NCBI GenBank assembly: GCA_050739575.1
Contig: JBOIBN010000084.1
Span: 1 to 8,606, forward strand
Length of the DNA: 8,606 nt
Origin: JBOIBN01 sp050739575
Lineage (GTDB): Bacteria; Pseudomonadota; Gammaproteobacteria; JAKDMP01
Direction: 5' to 3'
Under the pieces are notes generated by a model, which saw nothing but the letters and a program-made list of their open reading frames with translations, ran no database searches and had not been told where the DNA came from. Made by a program: the position numbers and the translations under genes. Below, one piece after another: positions 1 to 7,000 of this stretch; position 1 is the first letter of the stretch; the number at the start of each line of letters is the position of its first letter.

Positions 1-215
1 GTGTTTGAGGCCGGAGCGATATATCGCGCAGGCCGAGTTGCCGCCCGGCCCGCGCCGCGCGAGCAGCGCAGGGTAGCCGTAGTGCACGGATGCACGAAGG
101 CCGAGCCCGTCGGCGCAATGCTTTTGGTTACTTTTGGCGAAACAAAAGTGACCCCGCCCGGAGGGCATTCGCGTGGAATGCACGCGACGCTGAGTCATGG
201 CCGTATCGCCATGAC
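1..215. repeat. Structured intergenic repeat with a palindrome and four hairpins
   Basis: No gene is convincing here; the open frame across it lacks any recognisable protein feature. The DNA is full of inverted repeats. There is a perfect 12-base palindrome at 16-27 (GCGATATATCGC). Hairpins lie at 82-95 (5 bp stem, CGGA loop), 126-153 (11 bp stem with one G-T pair, loop GCGAAA), 165-181 (6 bp stem) and 194-215 (8 bp perfect stem, 6-base loop). The block around 121-153, GC-rich flanks plus TTTTGGTTACTTTT and its complementary arm, resembles dispersed intergenic repeats that I recall from Xanthomonadales and related genomes, often mis-annotated as short proteins containing LLVTF. That family link is from memory and not tested. 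The repeat may extend left of the window. Confidence 0.5.
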
Positions 216-244
216 ATACGCTGCTTGGATGAACAGAAAAATCT

Positions 245-523
245 CTAGTTCGGATAGGGGGAAACGAAATACCAAATTGTCGAGGCAATAGCCAAGAAAT
301 TAAATGCTATAAGTACAATGTAAATCCAAGCCTTGCAATCGATCTTTGATAGTCGCCTGTCTAACTCCATAGCCTTCAAACGCTGATCGTCATTCTGCGG
401 AATTCCGATTTCTTTGCGGCGAGCCTTTCGCCTTCTCCAATTCCAAAAGGCGTACACTGCGAAACCATCAATTAGTATGCCGATACCGACATCTAACAGT
501 AGATTGGAGTCAATGCTTCCCAT
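245..523 (-). CDS. Small two-helix membrane protein of unknown function
   Basis: I do not recognise this 92-residue protein. It has two hydrophobic segments, at about residues 8-27 (rich in L, I, G, F and A) and about 63-86 (starting AWIYIVLIAF, ending near YFV). Between them is a charged, polar stretch that opens with a basic cluster, RRRKARRK. By the positive-inside rule this suggests both termini face the periplasm and the loop faces the cytoplasm. The start chosen is the ATG at 521-523, which has a weak GAAG four bases upstream. A TTG at 542-544 would add seven residues but has no ribosome site. The gene is about 43% GC, well below its neighbours, which suggests transfer or weak selection. 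The hydrophobic pattern is coherent and the frame is intact, so it is probably real, but no family supports it. It is separated from phhB by 174 bases and is probably transcribed on its own. Confidence 0.6.
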   Translation of the reverse strand: MGSIDSNLLLDVGIGILIDGFAVYAFWNWRRRKARRKEIGIPQNDDQRLKAMELDRRLSKIDCKAWIYIVLIAFNFLAIASTIWYFVSPYPN

Positions 524-559
524 ATGGCTTCTACTGTCCTTCAACCGACAGACATCAAG

Positions 560-589
560 AAAATAGCAGGACTAGGTTTTGTTTGTTAG
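560..589 (-). promoter_or_regulatory. Possible extended -10 promoter for the small membrane protein
   Basis: On the minus strand, CTAACA (584-589, 4 of 6 consensus) is followed after 18 bases by TATTTT (560-565, 4 of 6), which is preceded by TGC, making an extended -10. The predicted start of transcription is near 553, about 30 bases before the ATG at 523. That spacing favours the ATG over the TTG at 544. In AT-richer DNA such matches arise easily by chance. Confidence 0.25.
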
Positions 590-697
590 TCACGAAGCAC
601 GCCTTGCCTGGATTGACGGGGTTAGTTCATACGTTTGATTGATGCGACTCGCTGATTCACCGTATGCTGTGTGGGTTACCCTTTCAAGTCCTGAGTC

Positions 698-1042
698 TCA
701 GTCGAGGAGCTTGTCGATTTTTACGGCGCAGATGAAATCGTTTTCGGAGAGACCGCCGATCGCGTGCGTCGTGTAGTGCACATGGCAGTGGCCGTAGCCG
801 ACATCGAGATCGGGATGATGCCCCTCGCGGTTGGCCATCCAGGCGATTGCGTTCACGAAGCCCATCGTTTTGTTGAAGCCCTTGAACTCGAAGTCGCGAT
901 GAATAGACTTCGCATCGTCGGCTAGCGTCCATTCGGGAACAAGTTTCTGTAAATATTTTTTGGCCTCATCGCGCGTGAGGGGCGCGACGCCGCCTTCGCA
1001 GGCCTCGCAGTGCTTGTTGGCAAATTCTTCCTTGTCCGGCAT
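698..1042 (-). CDS. phhB: 4a-hydroxytetrahydrobiopterin dehydratase (pterin carbinolamine dehydratase)
   Basis: This 114-residue protein dehydrates 4a-hydroxytetrahydropterin, the product left by phenylalanine hydroxylase, so that the cofactor can be reduced and reused in the cytoplasm. The family signature is clear: the paired histidines and proline HHPDLDVGY at 75-83, followed by HVHYTTHAIGGL (87-98) with the third active-site histidine at 93, and SENDF at 99-103. The length is usual for bacterial members. A CxxC pair (C12, C15) sits near the N-terminus in the segment HCEACEGGVAPLT, which I recall from many bacterial homologues. The start is well supported: a full AGGAGG lies at 1047-1052, four bases before the ATG. 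It follows phhA on the same strand, which matches its role. The 187-base gap between them is filled by a palindromic repeat, so co-transcription is likely but not certain. Confidence 0.95.
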   Translation of the reverse strand: MPDKEEFANKHCEACEGGVAPLTRDEAKKYLQKLVPEWTLADDAKSIHRDFEFKGFNKTMGFVNAIAWMANREGHHPDLDVGYGHCHVHYTTHAIGGLSENDFICAVKIDKLLD

Positions 1043-1086
1043 AAATCCTCCTGGATCGTTTCATTACAAGGCGTGCGATTACGTCG

Positions 1087-1220
1087 CCCCTTCTCCCCTT
1101 GCGGGAGAAGGATGGGATGAGGGGATGCGCCGCCTGGCGGCGCTGTGTTTTCGCCCTCACCCCAACCCTCTCCCGTCAAGGGAGAGGGGGAATTAATTTT
1201 CCCCTCCCATAAAGGGAGAG
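1087..1220. repeat. Palindromic dispersed repeat between phhA and phhB
   Basis: This region is a large imperfect palindrome with nested hairpins. One arm holds CCTTCTCCC/GGGAGAAGG (1089-1097 with 1103-1111, loop CTTGC). The other holds CCCTCTCCC/GGGAGAGGG (1166-1174 with 1180-1188, loop GTCAA). A tight GCGCCGC/GCGGCGC hairpin (1127-1133 with 1137-1143) sits at the centre, near 1135. The sequences between them, GATGGGATGAGGGGA and CCCTCACCCCAACCC, also pair across the centre. A decayed third unit, CTCCC/GGGAG (1204-1208 with 1214-1218), ends about 10 bases from the phhA stop codon. I recall CCCTCACCCCAACCCTCTCCC as a widespread intergenic repeat in proteobacteria; short false proteins read through it contain PLPSREKG-like peptides. 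In the transcript it would fold strongly and could stabilise the phhA message end or reduce read-through into phhB. Confidence 0.8.
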
Positions 1221-1229
1221 AAAGTGTTG

Positions 1230-2042
1230 CTACATGGCGGCGGTCTTTTTTTCCGGTTCTTTCGGCGGAAAGGTCGGCGCATGCATGCCCAGACGCCGGG
1301 CTTCGGCAATCAAGGCGAACAGATCCTGCTGCGCCAGCTTGAACAAGTCTTCCATGCCGTCGATTATGAAATAAACGGTCTGGAAGATATCGATCCGGTA
1401 GGGCGTGCGCAGCGCGTCCACGGCGTCGAAGGGTTTGCGCAGCGGCTTGTCGCTTTCGAGCGCATAAACCGCTTCGCCCGGCGAGGAGATGATTCCCGAG
1501 CCGTAGGCGCGCACACCCTCGGCCGTGTTGATGAGTCCGAATTCGACCGTGAACCAGTAGAGGCGCGCGAGCATTACGCGGTCTTCCTTGCTCGCCTTGA
1601 GGCCGTACTCGCCGTAAGCCTGGGTGAAGGCGGCGAAGCCGGGATCGGTCAGGAGCGGGGTGTGGCCGAAAATTTCGTGGAAGACGTCCGGTTCCTGGAG
1701 ATAATCGAATTCGTCCCAGGAACGGATGAAGGAGGCGGCGGGGAATTTCTTTTCCGAAAGCAGCTTGAAAAAGTCGTCGAAGTTGATCAGCGCCGGCACC
1801 GGCGCGACTTCCCAGCCCGTCGTCTCGCGCAGCACCGAAGAGACTTCCTCCGGTTGCGGCACGCGATCCGCGGGCAGGCCGAGGCGTGCGAGCGCCTGCA
1901 TGTAAACGTCGGCCGCACGTCCGGGGATGATCTTCATCTGGCGCTCGTAGAGCGCGGCCCAAATGGCGTCCTCTTTCGGTGTGTAGGGAATGCGCCCATC
2001 GGCGTCCGGATATTTGGCTACGTATTTAGTGCCTTTGCCCAT
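1230..2042 (-). CDS. phhA: Phenylalanine 4-hydroxylase (pterin-dependent, iron)
   Basis: This cytoplasmic enzyme converts phenylalanine to tyrosine using O2 and a tetrahydropterin, with mononuclear non-haem iron. The iron site is complete: FHEIFGH at 121-127 gives the two histidines (H122, H127), and YWFTVEFGL at 162-170 gives the glutamate (E167), 40 residues after the second histidine as expected for the family. At 270 residues it is a typical single-domain bacterial enzyme without the N-terminal regulatory domain of animal forms. The C-terminal tail (PPKEPEKKTAAM) is charged and probably disordered. The start is the ATG at 2040-2042, with AGAGG at 2051-2055, eight bases upstream. A GTG at 2046-2048 would add two residues but sits only two bases from that ribosome site. 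phhB follows downstream and supports the role. A divergent tamA lies on the other side. Confidence 0.97.
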   Translation of the reverse strand: MGKGTKYVAKYPDADGRIPYTPKEDAIWAALYERQMKIIPGRAADVYMQALARLGLPADRVPQPEEVSSVLRETTGWEVAPVPALINFDDFFKLLSEKKFPAASFIRSWDEFDYLQEPDVFHEIFGHTPLLTDPGFAAFTQAYGEYGLKASKEDRVMLARLYWFTVEFGLINTAEGVRAYGSGIISSPGEAVYALESDKPLRKPFDAVDALRTPYRIDIFQTVYFIIDGMEDLFKLAQQDLFALIAEARRLGMHAPTFPPKEPEKKTAAM

Positions 2043-2074
2043 CGCCACTACCTCTATAGGTGTCTCTGATTTAT

Positions 2075-2088
2075 TCAGGATTTCCTGA
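2075..2088. promoter_or_regulatory. Operator-like perfect dyad at the phhA promoter
   Basis: TCAGGA-TT-TCCTGA is a perfect inverted repeat with 6-base arms and a 2-base spacer. It overlaps the proposed phhA -10 (2085-2090) and the likely transcription start near 2078, the usual place for a repressor. A further ATTCAG (2090-2095) repeats the ATTCAG that begins at 2074. It does not match the TyrR/PhhR-type box (TGTAAA-N6-TTTACA), so the regulator is unknown. Confidence 0.45.
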
Positions 2089-2113
2089 TATTCAGTCTAG
2101 CACTACGTGCCAA
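2085..2113 (-). promoter_or_regulatory. Candidate sigma-70 promoter of phhA(B)
   Basis: On the minus strand, TTGGCA (2108-2113, 5 of 6 consensus) is followed after 17 bases by TATCAG (2085-2090, 4 of 6). The predicted start near 2078 gives a leader of about 36 bases, which contains the AGAGG ribosome site at 2051-2055 before the ATG at 2042. Spacing and position fit well. It is inferred by eye only. Confidence 0.45.
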
Positions 2114-2262
2114 CAGTCGCCGCATACCGATGGAGCACCCGAACCGGGCCATTTCGCTCCGATCAAGGCGTTTTTGCGTCCGATCGAAGCGGAGGAATTG
2201 CACGAAGAGGCCGGGGTCGCTGCCTCGGCCTGCCTGATCGAGCCGGCGTTGCCGTGAATCCT

Positions 2263-2291
2263 TTGATTTCCTGCCTGCCTTACCATGTATT
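2263..2291 (+). promoter_or_regulatory. Weak candidate promoter of tamAB
   Basis: TTGATT (2263-2268, 4 of 6) and TGTATT (2286-2291, 4 of 6) are 17 bases apart. The predicted start of transcription, near 2298, would allow translation from the TTG at 2320 or 2356 but not from the GTG at 2254. No better pair was found between 2090 and 2320 on the plus strand. The match is weak. Confidence 0.22.
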
Positions 2292-2319
2292 CCTGTGTCC
2301 GCCCCGGTGTCCGTTCCGC

Positions 2320-4095
2320 TTGAAGCCGCATTTACGCTGGAAATCTACTTCGACTTTGCAACGATCAACCGCCGGGTGGTTTGCCGTTTTGTTGCTCATG
2401 ACGTTGGCGGCGCCTGCGCTGGGCGCAGTTCGCGTCAGCGTGCACGTCGAGGGCATCAACGGCAAGCTCAAGACCAACGTGATGGCGTCGCTCAGCATCG
2501 TGCAGTACAAGAATCTCGGTACGAATCCGGAAGCGACGATCCGCCGGCTCGACGCCCAGGCGCCGGCCGAAATCCGCCGCGCGCTCCAGCCCTTCGGCTA
2601 TTTCTCGCCGCAGATCGACTCCCAACTGACGCATAACGGCGAGGTCTGGAATGCTACCTACCGCATCGCGCCGGGCAAACCCGTCATGTTGCGCCACGTC
2701 ACCGTGCGGATTCTCGGACCGGGCGCGGACGATCCGGTATTCAAGAGCATCGCGCAAAAACCGCCGATGCAGCCGGGACGGGTGCTCGACCAGGAAGCCT
2801 ATTCCCTGACCAAGCAGATGCTGCTGGAGGCGGCCGCCGAGCGTGGATATCTCGATGCGCATTTCACCCAGCACACGTTGACGGTGAACCCTCAGGAATT
2901 GTGGGCCGATGCGCTGCTGACCTTTCGCACTGGGACGCGTTATCGCTTCGGCAAGGTGAGCATCAATCAGGACATCCTCGATCCCGCCTTCGTGCGCCGC
3001 TATGTGCGCATCCATCCCGGCGAGCCCTACAATGCGCAGGCGCTCGCCGATCTTCAGTCCGAACTCAGCGCCAGCGATTATTTCGCGAGCGTCGTGATCG
3101 TGCCCGAGAAGCGAAAGGCGAAAAATCACGCAGTGCCCATAAGGGTGGATACCACGCCGGCGAAACGCAACGTCTATACCGTCGGCGTCGGTTACGGCAC
3201 GGATACCGGACCCCGCCTGAGTTTCGGCTGGGAGAACCGGCGCGTCAACAGCAAGGGGCACATGTTCCGCGTCGACGCCCGCGTGTCGCACGTCCAGACG
3301 CAGGTCGTGGCGCGCTACATCATCCCGCAGGCGAACCCGGCGACCGACCGGCTGGTCTATTCCGCAACGCTCAACGAGCAGGATTACGGCGGTACGGTCG
3401 GGCATCTCGCCGGTCTCGGCATAGGCCGCATCACCATGGTGGACGGCTGGCAGCAGACCGTGTCTCTGGACGCGAACCGCTACACGAGCGACATCGGCAG
3501 CGAATCCCTGGGCAGCCATCTGCTGATGCCCGGCATCCGCTTCTCGCGCATCGTCGCCAGTCCGCCCAATTTCCCGCAGCATGGCTACAGCGTGACCGCG
3601 GACTTCAGCGGGGCGGCCAAGACGCTCGCTTCCAGCGCCAGCTTTTTGCGCGCGGACGTTGCGGCGCGCTACATCTTTCCCTTCGGCGGCGGACGGTTGT
3701 TATTGCACGGCGAGCTGGGCGCGATCGCCACCAGCGACTTCTCCGAGATACCGGTGGCGCTGCGCTTCTACGCCGGAGGCGACGACAGCGTGCGCGGCTA
3801 TGCCTACCAATCGCTGGGCCCGCAAAACGCCGCGGGACTGGTGGTCGGTGGACGCTATCTCAAGATCGCGAGTGTTGAATACGATCACCCGGTCGCCGGT
3901 CCCTGGGGCGTCGCCGGCTTTTTTGATGCCGGCAGCGCGAGCAACAGCTTCGCTTCCGGATTCGACAAGGGCGTCGGCATCGGCGCGCGCTACCGCACGC
4001 CGATCGGCGCCGTGCGTCTCGACATCGGGCATCCACTGGGTCATCCGGAACTCGGTTTTTACCGCATTCATCTGAGCGTCGGTCTCGCCCTGTGA
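2320..4095 (+). CDS. tamA: TamA, outer-membrane Omp85-family assembly factor
   Basis: With its inner-membrane partner TamB, TamA helps insert or export outer-membrane proteins. From this start it is 591 residues, close to the roughly 577 of E. coli TamA. A signal peptide is visible (hydrophobic core WFAVLLLMTLAAPAL at 20-34, cleavage likely at ALG-A near 36). Three POTRA-like periplasmic domains follow at about 37-115, 118-205 and 208-283, then the 16-strand-type barrel from about 284 to the end. The Omp85 loop-6 motif is present as GGDDSVRGY (486-494, VRGY at 491-494). The start is uncertain. No in-frame ATG lies before the hydrophobic core. TTG 2320 is used here; TTG 2356 gives a compact 24-residue signal peptide and 579 residues; GTG 2254 and GTG 2107 give unusually long N-termini. 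None has a strong ribosome site. The stop overlaps the tamB start. Confidence 0.9.
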   Translation: MKPHLRWKSTSTLQRSTAGWFAVLLLMTLAAPALGAVRVSVHVEGINGKLKTNVMASLSIVQYKNLGTNPEATIRRLDAQAPAEIRRALQPFGYFSPQIDSQLTHNGEVWNATYRIAPGKPVMLRHVTVRILGPGADDPVFKSIAQKPPMQPGRVLDQEAYSLTKQMLLEAAAERGYLDAHFTQHTLTVNPQELWADALLTFRTGTRYRFGKVSINQDILDPAFVRRYVRIHPGEPYNAQALADLQSELSASDYFASVVIVPEKRKAKNHAVPIRVDTTPAKRNVYTVGVGYGTDTGPRLSFGWENRRVNSKGHMFRVDARVSHVQTQVVARYIIPQANPATDRLVYSATLNEQDYGGTVGHLAGLGIGRITMVDGWQQTVSLDANRYTSDIGSESLGSHLLMPGIRFSRIVASPPNFPQHGYSVTADFSGAAKTLASSASFLRADVAARYIFPFGGGRLLLHGELGAIATSDFSEIPVALRFYAGGDDSVRGYAYQSLGPQNAAGLVVGGRYLKIASVEYDHPVAGPWGVAGFFDAGSASNSFASGFDKGVGIGARYRTPIGAVRLDIGHPLGHPELGFYRIHLSVGLAL

Positions 4096-7000
4096 AATTG
4101 CGCTATTGGATCCTGCTTGGTTTCGTTGCGCTCGTGGCAATCGTCGTCGCGGGCGCCGCCGTGCTGCTGGAAACCGAAGCCGGTCTGCGCGTGGCGGCAT
4201 CTATTGCCGAGAGCCATTCCGGTGGTGCGCTTCAAATCGGCGCCGTGCACGGCAAGCTCGCGGGCCCGCTCACGCTGGAGCGCGTGCGTCTCACCTTGCC
4301 CGACGCCGTGATCCAGGTGCGGCATCTCGAACTCGACTGGCATCCCGGTTCGCTCGCAGGGCGCACGCTGCGCGTCGCGTGGCTGCACGGCGAAGGCGTG
4401 CGGATCACGCCGCGCCCGGGCGAAGGACTTTCCCAAGGTTTGCCGCAGCAGATCACGCTGCCGCTCCACATCATCGTTCCCGAAGCGCACTTCCGAAGCA
4501 TCGTCGTGAACACGCCCGCGAACCCGTTGCAACTGGCGCGGCTCGGCTTCGCACTGGATGCGTCCAGCGCGCGCATACAATTGAGCAAACTCCTGGCTCA
4601 AGGACCGCGTGCGGCATTCGCGGGCGAACTTCGCGTGGATCCATACGGCGACTGGCCGGTGCATGCCGCGCTCGCATCCACGCTTGATTTGCAGGCGTAT
4701 CCTCCGATCGCGGGCCGCACGCGTCTCGACGGCACGCTGCGGGGAAAACTCGAGTTGCAGCAAAGCTTGATCAAGCCCTTCGATGCGCGACTCGATGCGA
4801 CGGTCTCGGCGCTTTTCGACACACCTCACCTCCAGGGAACGCTGCACATTGCCCGACTCGATCCACACACGCTCGATCCGGCGTGGCCCGAGCTTCAGGC
4901 CAATGCCGATCTCGGTCTCGCCGGGACGCTCGAGCGGTTTCATATAAAAGGGAAGGTGGATCTCGCCGCGCCCGAACCTTACGCCGTGAATCTCGATCTC
5001 GGCGCCGGCATTGACGGCAAGCGGATACGCATAGATCACCTGGATCTGGCGTTGGCTGGTCAATCGGATCGCGTTGCGCTGAGCGGCACCGTCAATGCAG
5101 GTGAAACGCCGTCCGCCGATCTCGTCCTCCAATGGCGCGATTTGACCTGGCCTCTGCTCGAACCCAAACCAACGGTGACGGCGGCCGCGGGCGAGGCGCA
5201 TCTGAAAGGCAATCTCGACGGGTGGGCGCTTGCGGGCAAGACGCTGCTGCAGACGGGCGATCTCCCGCAAGGAAGTTGGACGTTCGGCGCACACGGCGAT
5301 CGCAAAACGCTGATGTTCGAGAGTCTCGACGGCAAGTGGCTCGGCGGGACCATCGCGGCGCAGGGCAGCGCGGAACTCGAAGGCGCGCGTCCGTTTCGAC
5401 TCACGGCCCGGGTGCGCAACATGCAATTGCATACGCTTTCCAAGCGCTTCAACGGTCAGGCGGGTTTCGATCTCGCCGCGAGCGGCAAGCTCGAACCTTT
5501 ACAGGCGCGGCTTCAAGTCACGAACCTCGACGGGCGGCTGCAAGGGCGACGCGTCAAGGGCAACGCCGATCTCGCCTATGCGGACGACACCATCAATCTG
5601 CGCACGCTCACCCTGGCGGTCGGTGTCAACCGGTTCGATGCCGAGGGCCGCTGGGGGCGAAGCACGAATCTCAAGTGGCGCGTGCAGGCGCCGAAACTGG
5701 ACGAAGTGGCGGCAGGACTCGGCGGCAGTCTCGACGCCCACGGGACCGTCACCGGTGCACGTGCCGCGCCGCGCATCAAGGCCGAACTTGCGGGCGAAAA
5801 GTTGCACTGGAACGATCTCGCGGTCGCCCGGGCGCACGTGCAGGCGGACGTCGATCTCGCCACGCACACGGCAAGGATGCTCGACGTTCACGTGGAAGGT
5901 TTGGAACGTGGCGACCTGAACATAACGCAGTTAGATGCGAAGCTCGATGGTCCGCCGACCTCGCAGCACTTTCTGATTACCGTGTCCGGCAACGAAGGCG
6001 ACGTGCGGCTTGCGGGTAGCGGGCGGCTCGATCACGGGCGCTGGGTTGGTGAGCTTGCCGAGGGCAGTCTGGTTCCTGCGCGGGGGCCGCGCTTCGATCT
6101 CGCCCAACCGGCGGCATTGACGTTCGCGCGCAACAAAATGCAATTGGATAAAAGCTGCTGGCGCGGCTCGCGCGATGCCTCGTTCTGTCTTGCCGCCGCA
6201 TCCGGTGCCAAGGGTTGGCAGGCGTCGCTCGATCTTCAACGCCTGCCGCTCGATCTCGCCGATCCCTGGTTGAGCGGGGGGCAAGCATTGGCGGGCGAGA
6301 TGGACGCCAATTTTACGGCGACGGGCGGGGCGGGAAAACTCAAGGTGCAGGCCGAAGCGCATACAAAGCAGGCGAGCATAAGCCGCAGCTTCGCCGGCAA
6401 GACGGAGAGCCTCAAGTTCGACAATGTCGCGCTGAATGCACAGATCGATAACGTCAACGCGAAGGCGAGCCTCGTCGCCACGCTCGCCGGCGGCGGCACG
6501 CTGAATCTCACCGCCGACATTCCATGGCGCGCCCATACGGAGCCCGCCGGGCAATTGCATCTCGTTGCACACCTGCGGGATCTTTCGGGCCTGGGCGCAT
6601 TGAGCGACGCGGTGAGCAAGGTGGCCGGACGCCTGGATGCCGATTTCACCGTGAGCGGCAGCCTGGATGCGCCCGAGTTCGCCGGCGATATCCGGCTCAC
6701 GCAGGCCGCGGCGACGCTGACACAATTCGGCACGCAGATGCAGGACGGCGACATCGTTCTCACCGGCGCGGGCGCGGGCGTGCGCATCGAGGGCAAGCTC
6801 AAGGACGGCCACGGCGGCGGTCTTGACCTGAACGGAGATCTCGAACGCGGCGCGAACGAATGGGCGCTCGCCGCGCAGATAGAAGGCAAGAATTTCCACG
6901 CCGCCAACATGCCGGAGGCCCGCGTCGTCGTGAACCCCGATCTGAAACTCAGGATCAAGGGTTACGACGTCGCACTCGTCGGCACCGTTGCCGTACCTAC

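Noticed and set aside
1..291. A 96-codon open frame on the plus strand at the window start
   Set aside because: It runs through the hairpin-rich repeat and into the 3' end of the minus-strand membrane protein; it shows no domain or protein-like composition, and such frames are common false calls in this repeat.
673..681. Small inverted repeat GGGTTACCC just past the phhB stop
   Set aside because: Four-base arms are too short to support a terminator or operator without other evidence.
960..1342. Short plus-strand frames containing peptides such as PHPNPLPSRERG and PSPQPSPVKGEG
   Set aside because: These are translations of the palindromic repeat between phhA and phhB, plus antisense of the phh genes.
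1224..2069. A 281-codon plus-strand frame opposite phhA
   Set aside because: It is antisense to a complete phenylalanine hydroxylase with all iron ligands and arises from high GC in third positions.
2285..2323. A 12-codon leader peptide ending in TGA that overlaps TTG 2320
   Set aside because: It has no ribosome site, and at this length chance is a sufficient explanation.
2365..5432. Long minus-strand frames (405 and 454 codons) opposite tamA and tamB
   Set aside because: They are Arg-, Ala- and His-rich shadows without motifs; tamA and tamB are clearly recognised on the plus strand.
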